Source: Comamonadaceae bacterium (GTDB taxonomy: Bacteria; Pseudomonadota; Gammaproteobacteria; Burkholderiales; Burkholderiaceae_C). Taken from it: a stretch of 14,598 nt of DNA. Position 1 is the first letter of the stretch. The number at the start of each line of letters is the position of its first letter. The position numbers and the translations under genes are program-made. Shown in pieces: positions 1-6,816 of the stretch. The notes under the pieces were generated by a model. It was not told the origin of the DNA, did not search any database, and saw nothing but the letters and a program-made list of their open reading frames with translations. The stretch is from contig CANBQX010000036.1 in the NCBI GenBank assembly GCA_947371775.1, positions 1-14,598 on the forward strand, read 5' to 3'.

Positions 1-70
1 CGTTGCTTGCAGGACGTGAGCCCGCAAAGGGTGCTGAATTTGTTGCCTTGACGGCCGACTAAATCAAGGG

Positions 71-1348
71 ATGGGTGAAAATCGGCCCACCATGAAATCT
101 GCCGAATCCGATCGCCCGCAAACCGCCAGCCAAGCCCCCCAACTCTTGCGCCCCCGTGGCTCCAACCACGTGGGCATGCGCCAGTTCAATGAGCGGGTGG
201 TGCTGCAGGCGGTGCGTCTGCATGGCAGCGTGCCCAAGGCAGAGCTGGCGCGGCTGACGGGCCTGAGTGCCCAAACCATCGGCCTGATCACTACCCGCCT
301 CGAGGACGACGGTTTGCTGCTGCGCCAAGCCCGGGTACGCGGGCGCATTGGCCAGCCTTCGGTGCCACTGGCGCTCAACCCCGACGGTGCTTTTGCGCTG
401 GGCATCAAGCTCGGCCGGCGCAGTACCGACTGCCTGCTGGTGGACTTCACGGGTCAGGTGCGCCAACGCCAAACCGTGAATTACGACTTTCCGGATGCGG
501 CCACCTTGCTGCCCACCATCGCCGGGCAAATTCAGGCCATTGAGCGTGGCATGGAAGGGCTGGCGCCCCGGCTGGTGGGTGTGGGCGTGGCCGCCCCGTT
601 TAACCTGGGAGGCTGGCACAAGATGCTGGGCTTGCCCCAGGCCAGCTCCGACCGCTGGAACCAGATTGACCTGGCCGCTGAAGTGCAGGCCATGACCCCC
701 ACACCGGTGAGCTTTGCCAAAGACACCCAGGCTGCCTGCGTTGCCGAGCTGGTGGCCGGGCGTGGGCGCGACTTGAAAAGCTTTTTGTATTTGTTTGTGG
801 ACACCTTTGTTGGCGGTGGCGTGGTCATCAACTCCCACCTCCACGGTGGCGTGCATGGCAACTCCGGCGCGGTAGCGTCGCTGCCCTTGCATTTGGCCGC
901 ATCCCAAGCAGGTGCTCAGGGCGGGCAGTCGCCCGAGCAATTGATTGGGCAAGCGTCTTTGTGGGAGCTGGAGCAGCGTTTTCTTGCTGCCGGTTTGGCG
1001 CCAGACGCGGCCTATGACGACCGCGCCACTGCGGCACCTTTTGCAGCGCACACTGCGCAGTGGATTGCCAACGCGGCGCGGGCGCTGGCCCATTGCGCCG
1101 TGGGCGGTACGGCCTTTATGGACCTGGACGCGGTGGTAATTGACGGCTCTTTTTCGCGCACCATGCTCACGCAACTCTTGGCGCAGACCAGCCAGGCGCT
1201 GGACGACTACAACTGGGAGGGCCTGTGGCGCCCGCAGTTGCTGGCGGGCGATATTGGTTCTGATGCGCGTGCCCTGGGCGGGGCCTTGTTGCCCCTGCAC
1301 GAAAACTTTGCCCCGGACCGGGACTTGTTTCTTAAGGCGATGGCGTAG
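71..1348 (+). CDS. ROK-family transcriptional regulator (NagC/XylR type)
   Basis: A 425-residue protein with an N-terminal winged helix-turn-helix (about residues 38-100; the segment around KAELARLTGLSAQTIG is the recognition HTH) followed by a sugar-kinase-fold ROK domain. The ROK glycine-rich segment VGGGVV is at 247-252. Two features argue for a repressor rather than a sugar kinase: the phosphate-binding DxGxT loop is replaced by a KLGRRST sequence (about 113-119), and the ROK zinc motif (CxCGxxGCxE) is absent, with HGNSGAVAS at 262-270 in its place. Such proteins usually repress nearby carbohydrate uptake or catabolism genes and release DNA on binding a sugar; the target is probably upstream of the window, because the downstream gene is convergent and unrelated. 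An in-frame ATG at 92 is an alternative start; neither start has a well-spaced Shine-Dalgarno (AAGGG directly abuts ATG 71). The 3' end overlaps the histidine kinase by 17 bp. Family is secure; ligand unknown. Confidence 0.9.
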   Translation: MGENRPTMKSAESDRPQTASQAPQLLRPRGSNHVGMRQFNERVVLQAVRLHGSVPKAELARLTGLSAQTIGLITTRLEDDGLLLRQARVRGRIGQPSVPLALNPDGAFALGIKLGRRSTDCLLVDFTGQVRQRQTVNYDFPDAATLLPTIAGQIQAIERGMEGLAPRLVGVGVAAPFNLGGWHKMLGLPQASSDRWNQIDLAAEVQAMTPTPVSFAKDTQAACVAELVAGRGRDLKSFLYLFVDTFVGGGVVINSHLHGGVHGNSGAVASLPLHLAASQAGAQGGQSPEQLIGQASLWELEQRFLAAGLAPDAAYDDRATAAPFAAHTAQWIANAARALAHCAVGGTAFMDLDAVVIDGSFSRTMLTQLLAQTSQALDDYNWEGLWRPQLLAGDIGSDARALGGALLPLHENFAPDRDLFLKAMA

Positions 1349-2648
1349 CCGCATTGCCCAGAGGCAAGCGCAGGGTAAAGCAGGCACCGCCACCTTCGCG
1401 GTTGCTGCAACGGGCCGTGCCGCCGTGGCGCAGTGCGATGGACTGCACCAGTGCCAATCCCAAGCCGACACCGCCGTCTTGTTCTGACGCGCCAGGCAGA
1501 CGGTAAAAGGGCTCAAAAATGCGGGACTGCAAGGCCTCGGGAACACCCGGCCCCTGGTCTTTGACGTCGATCACCGCAAAGCCGTCGGTCTGGTACAGCG
1601 CAAGTTCGGCGTGTGTGGCGGCGTGGCGGCCAGCGTTTTCCAGCAAATTGCGCAGCGCGCGGCGCAGCAGTTTGGCAATGCCTGGCACCAGCAACACAGA
1701 GGCTTGGGTGTCCAAGGTCGCCCCGGTGCGCGCGCACTCTTCGGCGGCCAAGCCCACCAGGTCAACGGGTTCGACCGTGCCCAGATCGGCCTCTTGTGCG
1801 TCTAAGCGGCTGGCCAGCAAAATTTCGGAGATCAGCTGGTCCAGCTCGCCCAGGTTGCGTTCAATCTCGGGCTTGCGCTGCGCCAGGGCTTCGGGCGAGC
1901 CTTGGCCCATGAGCTCCAAGCCCATGCGGATGCGCGTCAATGGTGAGCGCAACTCGTGCGAGGCGTTGGCCAAGAGAGATTTTTGCGAAGCCAGGAGCGC
2001 GTCGCGCGCCTTGACCAAAGCCTCGATTTGCGCAGCAGCCCGGTTAAAGCTGTGGGACAGGAAGGCCACTTCGTCTGCACCGTCTTCGGGCACGCGCACG
2101 CTCAGTTCCCCGTCACCCCAGCGCTGCACGCCGCTTTGCAGCGCTTCGAGCCTGCGGGTAAGCCGGCGCACGATGGGGTAGGTGGCCAAAGCCACCGCCA
2201 GGGCCACCAGTGCCAGTGTCCAGAAAAATCCAAACGCGGCAATCCAGGGCCGGTGCGGCGGCCGGGGCAGGTGCAAGTGCATGGTTTGGCCATCTTGCAT
2301 TTGCACGACAAACTCGGGGCCGCGACCGAAATGGCCTACGGGGTCCTCACCGCCCTCGGGCAAGCCCAGGGGCGGTGCTGGAGGGGTTCCCGATCGGCCG
2401 AGGACGGAGCGGGATGGGGCCTCCGCCTCGCGCCCATGGTGTTCTTGCGACTCTGTGTGCAGCGGTTCGCCCGGGCGCATCATGTGCGCGCTGCCGCTGC
2501 CAATCACCTCCCCTTGCGTATTGCGCACCACCACTTCACGCAGCGGCGGCTCGGCCGCCATGCGCCACACCACGCCCACGATGAAGGTGAGCACAGCGAC
2601 GGCCAGCACCACTGCCAACCAAATGCGCACATAGAGCTTTTGCAACAT
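1332..2648 (-). CDS. Two-component sensor histidine kinase (CpxA/RstB-like)
   Basis: A 438-residue inner-membrane sensor kinase. Order: TM1 about 6-29, an extracytoplasmic sensor region of about 105 residues, TM2 about 135-158, HAMP to about 211, a dimerisation domain with the phospho-accepting His231 in ASHELRSPLTR, and a HATPase domain with N box (RNLLENA, 334-339 region), G1 (DQGPGV, about 364-369), F box (FEPFYR) and G2 (GGVGLGLAL, about 392-400). It should autophosphorylate and pass phosphate to the response regulator encoded just upstream. The sensor region is short, proline-rich and His-rich, which hints at a metal, pH or surface cue, but the ligand is not known. Start: ATG 2648 is preferred over the in-frame TTG at 2654 because AGGGG (2657-2661) lies 8 nt upstream of it. 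The gene starts 21 bp after the regulator stop, so the two are probably cotranscribed. Its stop lies inside the convergent ROK gene. Confidence 0.93.
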   Translation of the reverse strand: MLQKLYVRIWLAVVLAVAVLTFIVGVVWRMAAEPPLREVVVRNTQGEVIGSGSAHMMRPGEPLHTESQEHHGREAEAPSRSVLGRSGTPPAPPLGLPEGGEDPVGHFGRGPEFVVQMQDGQTMHLHLPRPPHRPWIAAFGFFWTLALVALAVALATYPIVRRLTRRLEALQSGVQRWGDGELSVRVPEDGADEVAFLSHSFNRAAAQIEALVKARDALLASQKSLLANASHELRSPLTRIRMGLELMGQGSPEALAQRKPEIERNLGELDQLISEILLASRLDAQEADLGTVEPVDLVGLAAEECARTGATLDTQASVLLVPGIAKLLRRALRNLLENAGRHAATHAELALYQTDGFAVIDVKDQGPGVPEALQSRIFEPFYRLPGASEQDGGVGLGLALVQSIALRHGGTARCSNREGGGACFTLRLPLGNAATPSP

Positions 2649-2669
2649 GCTCAATGCCCCTGCAGCAGC

Positions 2670-3395
2670 TTAGTCTTGCTGGCGCGCAAATACGTAGCCC
2701 ACGCCGCGCACCGTCAAGATGCGTTTGGGCGTCTTGGCATCGTGTTCAATGGCCGCGCGGATGCGGCCCATGTGCACATCAATCGAGCGGTCAAAGGCAT
2801 CGAGTTCGCGTCCCCGCACGGCTTCCATGATCTGATCACGTGTCAGCACCCGGCCGGCGCGCTCTGCCAGCGTGACCAGCAAGTCAAACTGGTACGAGGT
2901 CAGCTCACAAGGCTTGCCTGCTACTGTCACTGTGCGGGCGTCGCGGTCAATCTCTAAGGAGCCAAAACGCAATACCGCGTGTTCATCGGTCGCACTTTCT
3001 GTCTCGGTTTGACGGCGCAGCACGGCGCGTATGCGCGCCAGAAGTTCACGCGGCTCAAAGGGCTTGGGCAGGTAATCATCGGCACCGATTTCCAGGCCGA
3101 CGATGCGGTCCATGGGGTCGCCCTTGGCGGTGAGCATGAGCACCGGCGTTTGCCCCAGAGCGCCGGCCAGGCTGCGGATGCGACGGCACACTTCCAAGCC
3201 GTCGATATCGGGCAGCATCAAGTCAAGAATGACCAAGTCCACCGCGGGTGCACCCAGCGGAGGTTGGCGCAGGCGGTTCAAGCCCGACACGCCGTCGCCC
3301 ACCCGCTCAATGCTGAAGTCATTGAGCTGCAAATACTCCGCCACCATGGCGGCCAGGCGGGCGTCGTCCTCGATCATCAACAGGTGTTTGGTCAT
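2670..3395 (-). CDS. OmpR-family response regulator (CpxR/RstA-like)
   Basis: A 241-residue two-domain regulator. The receiver domain (1-about 125) has the acidic pocket Asp10/Asp11, phospho-acceptor Asp58 in VILDLMLPD, Thr89 in MLTA and Lys111 in LPKPFEPREL. The C-terminal winged helix (about 140-238) has the recognition segment FDRSIDVHMGRIR and the wing ending RILTVRGVGYVF, typical of the CpxR/RstA branch. A short proline-containing insertion (about 44-50, QPPLGAP) precedes the phospho-acceptor strand. It is the cognate partner of the kinase 21 bp downstream. Its upstream region carries two GTAAA repeats 10 bp apart, the pattern expected for head-to-tail OmpR-family dimers, suggesting autoregulation. 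The start ATG has only a weak, poorly spaced GAAG. Family assignment is firm; calling it CpxR or RstA itself would be over-precise. Confidence 0.95.
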   Translation of the reverse strand: MTKHLLMIEDDARLAAMVAEYLQLNDFSIERVGDGVSGLNRLRQPPLGAPAVDLVILDLMLPDIDGLEVCRRIRSLAGALGQTPVLMLTAKGDPMDRIVGLEIGADDYLPKPFEPRELLARIRAVLRRQTETESATDEHAVLRFGSLEIDRDARTVTVAGKPCELTSYQFDLLVTLAERAGRVLTRDQIMEAVRGRELDAFDRSIDVHMGRIRAAIEHDAKTPKRILTVRGVGYVFARQQD

Positions 3396-3409
3396 TGCTT
3401 CAGTCTAGT

Positions 3410-3440
3410 GGTGCGCGCCGCTTGCGAGGTGCCGCGCACC
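3410..3440. repeat. 8-bp inverted repeat in response-regulator leader
   Basis: GGTGCGCG (3410-3417) and CGCGCACC (3433-3440) are a perfect inverted repeat with a 15-nt spacer. It lies 15-45 bp upstream of the response-regulator start, so it is either a hairpin in the 5' leader of that mRNA or an extended operator. Seen directly; function unknown, and GC-rich context raises the chance of coincidence. Confidence 0.45.
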
Positions 3441-3450
3441 TAAAGCATGG

Positions 3451-3465
3451 GTAAAGTTGCGTAAA
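3451..3465. promoter_or_regulatory. Tandem GTAAA-N5-GTAAA motif, candidate response-regulator site
   Basis: GTAAA at 3451-3455 and again at 3461-3465, separated by GTTGC, about 56 bp upstream of the response-regulator start. The spacing of 10 bp between repeats is one helical turn. The arrangement equals the CpxR consensus known from enterobacteria (GTAAA-N4-8-GTAAA). Placement before an OmpR-family regulator of the CpxR/RstA branch suggests autoregulation. The motif is seen; binding is inferred. Confidence 0.55.
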
Positions 3466-3468
3466 CAC

Positions 3469-3488
3469 GGCGTGTGCCAGCGCACGCC
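3469..3488 (-). terminator. ampG: Hairpin just after ampG stop, possible terminator
   Basis: GGCGTGTG (3469-3476) pairs with CGCACGCC (3481-3488) around a CCAG loop: eight pairs including one G-U. It begins 1-2 nt after the ampG stop on the minus strand. The following minus-strand sequence (GTGTTTACG) has only a poor U-tract, so it may be a weak terminator, a 3'-end-stabilising stem, or allow read-through into the two-component genes. Confidence 0.4.
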
Positions 3489-3489
3489 C

Positions 3490-4860
3490 TCAAGGTGGGG
3501 GCGGAGCCTTGTGCAGCCGTGTTGCCAGGGCTACCAGCACCAGCACCGGCAGACCCAGCAAGGCAGTGGCGGTAAAGAAGTTCGCATAGCCAAACGCGTC
3601 CACGTACTTGCCCGAAAACCCGGCCACAAACTTGGGCAGCAAGAGCATCATGGAACTCAGCAATGCGTACTGCGTGGCCGAATACTGCACATTGGTCAGC
3701 GACGACAAATAAGCAATAAAGGCGGCCGAGGCAATGCCGGAGGCCAGGTTGTCGGCCGAGACCACAAACACCAGCGCGGTGACATCGTGTCCCAAAGTGC
3801 TGAGCCAGGCAAACAAGAGATTGCTCGCAGCGCTCAGTACGGCTCCTAGCATCATGACCCGCATCACCCCCAGGCGCAGTGAGAGCAGGCCGCCGACAAA
3901 GGCCCCCAGCAGCGTCATGAAAACACCAAACACTTTGGTGACCGCAGCCACTTCGTCTTTGCTAAAGCCCATGTCCACATAAAACGGGTTGGCCATGATG
4001 CCCATCACCACATCGCTGATGCGGTAGGTGGCAATCAAGGCCAGTATCAAGGCAGCGTGCCAGCCGTAGCGCCCCAAAAAGTCGGCAAACGGTGCCACGA
4101 TGGCGCCGCGCAGCCATTCACGGGCATTCTTTGCCGGGGGCACTGGCGCAGCCACCGGCTCCGTGGAGAACAGCACCGTCAACACCCCGGGCAGCATGCT
4201 CAGCGCCATCACCAGGTAGGCGGTCTGCCACGGTCCATGTTGGTAGGCCGTGGCCACGCCTTGCACAGCAGACGGCACCTCAGCGCGTGCGGCAATCCAC
4301 AGGGCACCGGCACCGGCCCAGATCATGGCCAGGCGGTAGCCGGTCTGGTAGGTAGCCGACAGCGCGGCCTGGTGGCCGCTGTCGGCCGATTCAATGCGAA
4401 ATGCATCCAGCGCAATGTCTTGGGTAGCCGACCCTACGGCCACGGCGATGGCACACCACACCATGGGCGCCAGGGCCTGTTGCGGGTCGGTCAAGGCCAT
4501 GCACACCAGCGCGCCCATGATGAGCGCCTGCGACGCCAGCAACCAGCTGCGTCGACGCCCTAAGGCTTTGGTGAGCATCGGAATCGGCATGCGGTCTACC
4601 AGCGGCGACCACGCCCACTTGAAGCCATAGGCCAACCCGACCCAGCTCAAAAACCCGATGGTCGTGCGGTCAATGCCCGCCTCGCGCAGCCAAAAGCCCA
4701 AAGTGCCAAACACCAGCAGCAGCGGCAGGCCCGCTGAAAAGCCCAAAGAAAGCATGCGCAGCGACGCAGGCTCGCCATAGACCTTGATCGCCTGCCACCA
4801 GCCATTTTTTTCAGGTTTGACGTCAGCGTTTGCGTTGGTGGGGGGTGTAGCGGCGGGCAT
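3490..4860 (-). CDS. ampG: AmpG-type muropeptide permease (MFS)
   Basis: A 456-residue polytopic inner-membrane protein of the AmpG family, which imports GlcNAc-1,6-anhydro-MurNAc peptides released during peptidoglycan turnover, feeding cell-wall recycling and, where present, AmpR/AmpC beta-lactamase signalling. Family landmarks: KVYGEPASLRMLSLGFSAG near the N-terminus, GFLSWVGLAYGFKWAWSPLVDR after the second helix, ATQDIALDAFRIES, and near the C-terminus SADNLASGIASAAFIAYLSS and then YSATQYALLSSMMLLLPK. Many hydrophobic segments fit 12-14 helices; E. coli AmpG is 491 residues. The reading frame stays open to a TTG at 4935, but that would overlap the divergent protease gene, and the extra 25 residues are polar and unlike the family; ATG 4860 is preferred although no Shine-Dalgarno precedes it. 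It is codirectional with the two-component genes, 94 bp upstream of them. Confidence 0.93.
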   Translation of the reverse strand: MPAATPPTNANADVKPEKNGWWQAIKVYGEPASLRMLSLGFSAGLPLLLVFGTLGFWLREAGIDRTTIGFLSWVGLAYGFKWAWSPLVDRMPIPMLTKALGRRRSWLLASQALIMGALVCMALTDPQQALAPMVWCAIAVAVGSATQDIALDAFRIESADSGHQAALSATYQTGYRLAMIWAGAGALWIAARAEVPSAVQGVATAYQHGPWQTAYLVMALSMLPGVLTVLFSTEPVAAPVPPAKNAREWLRGAIVAPFADFLGRYGWHAALILALIATYRISDVVMGIMANPFYVDMGFSKDEVAAVTKVFGVFMTLLGAFVGGLLSLRLGVMRVMMLGAVLSAASNLLFAWLSTLGHDVTALVFVVSADNLASGIASAAFIAYLSSLTNVQYSATQYALLSSMMLLLPKFVAGFSGKYVDAFGYANFFTATALLGLPVLVLVALATRLHKAPPPP

Positions 4861-4915
4861 CGGGGAATAATAGCTGCAGGCCTGCGGGCGGTTCGAACGT
4901 TTGTGAGGTGTGCTG
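4861..4915. promoter_or_regulatory. Divergent promoter region ampG / M48 protease
   Basis: This 55-bp gap must hold at least part of the start signals for both divergent genes. The only AT-rich stretch is GAATAATAG (4865-4873), which could serve as a -10 on either strand (TATTAT for ampG). A perfect 10-bp palindrome, GCAGGCCTGC, lies at 4876-4885. If TATTAT is the ampG -10, transcription would begin almost at the ATG, giving a nearly leaderless mRNA, which fits the missing Shine-Dalgarno. No convincing -35 is visible. Confidence 0.4.
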
Positions 4916-5743
4916 ATGTCAATGGTTTTATTCAAGCGCTATGCGCTGGCGGCGCTGATAGGTGCAACAGCGTGTGCTCCGACCTGGGCACGCGAAGGCG
5001 TGGACGTCGGCGAGCGCTCGGTGTTTGTCGGGGCGGTCAGTGCCGAATCGGTGGAGCAGCAAGCGCTGGTGCAGTACCGGCAAACCCTCAAGGCCGCCGC
5101 CGACCAGCATGCGCTGGGCCCAACCGACAACGCCCAGGTGCGGCGCTTGCGCGCCATTGCAAAAAAAATCATTCCATTTACCGAAGAATGGAACCTGCGT
5201 GCAAAGCAGTGGCAGTGGGAAGTCAATTTGATCGGCTCCAACCAGATCAACGCCTTTTGCATGCCGGGTGGCAAGATCGTTTTTTACACCGGCATTCTGA
5301 AAACCTTGCAACTCAGCGATGACGAGGTTGCCATTGTGATGGGCCATGAAATAACCCATGCGCTACGCGAGCATGCCCGCGAACAAATGGGCAAAAGCAC
5401 CGCAACAGCCGTGGGTGCGCGCATTGGTGGCGCTTTGCTGTCGGGCTGGCTGGGCATAGACCCGCGCATTACCGACAGCGTGGCGCGGGCGGGCGCCAAC
5501 TTGCTCACACTCCAATTCGGACGCGAAGATGAGACCGAAGCCGACCTGGTGGGCATGGAGTTGGCCGCCCGCGCAGGTTTCGATCCCCGTGCCGGAATCA
5601 GCCTGTGGCAAAAAATGGGCGCGGCCAACAAAAATGCGCCGCCGCAATGGCTGTCCACCCACCCCTCCGACTCCAACCGCATTGCCGTGATCGAGGCGAA
5701 TTTGCCCAAGGTCATGCCTTTGTATGAGCGTGCACTTCGGTAA
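4916..5743 (+). CDS. Exported M48-family zinc metalloprotease
   Basis: A 275-residue protease of the M48 (Ste24/OMA1-like) family, related to bacterial LoiP/YcaL/BepA proteins that degrade misfolded envelope proteins. The zinc site is visible: HEITH at 144-148 with the catalytic Glu145, and the third ligand Glu208 in REDETEADLVG. Usual conserved elements flank it (NQINAFCMPGGKIVFYTG at 109-126, WLSTHPSDSNRI at 245-255). The N-terminus (KRYALAALIGATACAPTWA) is a signal peptide; cleavage after PTWA is likely, though Cys20 after ATA makes lipoprotein processing an alternative. Start ATG 4916 has GAGG (4905-4908) 7 nt upstream; GTG 4910 and ATG 4922 are in-frame alternatives. There is no TPR tail, so it is the short form rather than BepA. 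It probably acts in the periplasm; substrate unknown. Confidence 0.9.
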   Translation: MSMVLFKRYALAALIGATACAPTWAREGVDVGERSVFVGAVSAESVEQQALVQYRQTLKAAADQHALGPTDNAQVRRLRAIAKKIIPFTEEWNLRAKQWQWEVNLIGSNQINAFCMPGGKIVFYTGILKTLQLSDDEVAIVMGHEITHALREHAREQMGKSTATAVGARIGGALLSGWLGIDPRITDSVARAGANLLTLQFGREDETEADLVGMELAARAGFDPRAGISLWQKMGAANKNAPPQWLSTHPSDSNRIAVIEANLPKVMPLYERALR

Positions 5744-5836
5744 GCGCACAGGCGCTATTCCATACACCCCTGTATTGATTGGCGATACACTGCGGCGATG
5801 CCATTGAGGTGGCTCCTACTGCACGAAAGTCTGCCG
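5744..5836 (+). promoter_or_regulatory. Upstream region of haloalkane dehalogenase with ATACA inverted repeat
   Basis: Between the protease stop and the preferred dehalogenase ATG. ATACA (5762-5766) and TGTAT (5771-5775) form a perfect 5-bp inverted repeat around CCCC, and ATACA recurs at 5785-5789. TACACT (5786-5791) is a possible -10, which would place the transcript start near 5798 and so support the ATG at 5837. No clear -35. An operator for a local regulator is possible but unproven. Confidence 0.3.
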
Positions 5837-6763
5837 ATGTCCGAAGCCATTGCCTTGCCCAACGTCCCCCGCGTGCTGCGCACTCCTGATGAGTGCTTTG
5901 CCAATCTTCCCGACTTTCCTTATGCGCCGCACTACACCGAGGTCGGCGGTCTGCGCATCGCACACATTGACGAGGGCCCGCGTGACGGCCCGCTCGTGCT
6001 CTTGATGCATGGCGAGCCCACCTGGTCTTACCTGTACCGCAAGATGATTCCGGTGCTGGTAGCCCAGGGATTGCGCGTGATTGCACCCGACCTCGTGGGC
6101 TTTGGCCGCTCCGACAAACCGGCACGTGCCCGCGACTACTCTTACCTCCACCATGTGCAGTGGATGAAAGCCTGGGTGCAGGCCAACGACTTTCAGCACA
6201 TGAGCTTTTTCGGCCAGGACTGGGGCTCGCTGGTGGGCCTGCGCGTGGTGGCCGAAATGCCCGAGCGCTTCGACCGTGTGGCGCTGGGCAATGGTGCACT
6301 GCCCACCGGCACCATGGAGGTGCCCGCTGCGTTCAAGATCTGGCGCGCCTTTTCGCGCTACAGCCCGTGGTTTCCCATCGGGCGCATCGTGAAAGCCGGT
6401 TGTGCCCAAGGCCTCACGCCCCATGAAGTCGCGGCCTATGACGCGCCTTTCCCCAGCCGCGCCTACCGGGTGGCGGCCCGGGTGTTTCCGGGCTTTGTGC
6501 CCACCACACCGCAAGACCCCGAGCGAGCACGCAATGAAGCGGCCTGGGAGGTGTTCAAGCGCTGGGACAAACCCTTTATCACCCTGTTCAGCACCCGCGA
6601 CCCGGTAACCCGGGGTGGCGAAATCATGTGGCAGCAGCAAGTGCCCGGTGCAAAAGGCCAAGCGCACACCAAAATTCGCGGCGCGGGCCATTTTTTGCAA
6701 GAGGACAAAGGCGCCGAAGTGGCTGCGCACCTCGCGGCCTTTGTTCGCAGCGGCCTGAAATAA
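5837..6763 (+). CDS. dhmA: Haloalkane dehalogenase (subfamily I, DhmA/DhlA-like)
   Basis: A 308-residue cytoplasmic alpha/beta-hydrolase that should hydrolyse a carbon-halogen bond of haloalkanes to alcohol, halide and proton without cofactor. The pentad is complete: nucleophile Asp128 in GQDWGS, base His285 in GAGHFLQED, acid Asp255 in STRDPVTRGG (the subfamily I position), halide-binding Trp129 beside the nucleophile, and a probable second halide Trp in the cap (KIWRAFSRYSPW, about 169). The oxyanion segment HGEPTWSYLYRKMIP (from about 58) matches DhlA closely, and PGAKGQAHTKIRGAGHF is typical of DhmA/DppA proteins. Start ATG 5837 (MSEAIALP) is preferred: it gives the usual length of about 300-310 and has GAAAG just upstream, whereas ATG 5798 has no ribosome site. 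No dehalogenation operon surrounds it, so the natural substrate is unclear; epoxide hydrolase is excluded by the motif set. Confidence 0.9.
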   Translation: MSEAIALPNVPRVLRTPDECFANLPDFPYAPHYTEVGGLRIAHIDEGPRDGPLVLLMHGEPTWSYLYRKMIPVLVAQGLRVIAPDLVGFGRSDKPARARDYSYLHHVQWMKAWVQANDFQHMSFFGQDWGSLVGLRVVAEMPERFDRVALGNGALPTGTMEVPAAFKIWRAFSRYSPWFPIGRIVKAGCAQGLTPHEVAAYDAPFPSRAYRVAARVFPGFVPTTPQDPERARNEAAWEVFKRWDKPFITLFSTRDPVTRGGEIMWQQQVPGAKGQAHTKIRGAGHFLQEDKGAEVAAHLAAFVRSGLK

Positions 6764-6777
6764 GGCGCTTAATGGGG

Positions 6778-6804
6778 GGTGCCCCGCACGTGGGGTGCGG
6801 CACC
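6778..6804. repeat. GC-rich hairpin between dehalogenase and methyltransferase genes
   Basis: GGTGCC (6778-6783) and GCAC (6786-6789) pair with GTGC (6795-6798) and GGCACC (6799-6804): ten base pairs with a 2-nt bulge and a GTGGG loop. It starts 14 bp after the dehalogenase stop. There is no T-run after it on either strand, so it is not a canonical rho-independent terminator; it may stabilise the upstream 3' end or attenuate read-through into the methyltransferase. Confidence 0.5.
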
Positions 6805-6816
6805 ACCTAAGGCCCC

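Noticed and set aside
1..70. Promoter of the ROK gene (TTGACG at 48-53 as a -35)
   Set aside because: The matching -10 position falls at or after the first ATG and shows no good hexamer; nothing else is supportable in these 70 bases.
59..1546. A 495-codon open frame on the minus strand antisense to the ROK gene
   Set aside because: Its translation is low in complexity, rich in Gln/Arg/His, with no recognisable domain; it mirrors the ROK gene, which has clear family motifs. Typical GC-rich shadow frame.
1956..2957. A 333-codon plus-strand frame across the kinase and regulator genes
   Set aside because: It spans two unrelated minus-strand genes with full catalytic motifs and has no domain-like sequence itself.
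6778..6804. Rho-independent terminator after the dehalogenase
   Set aside because: The stem is good but no T-run follows on either strand; kept only as a hairpin.
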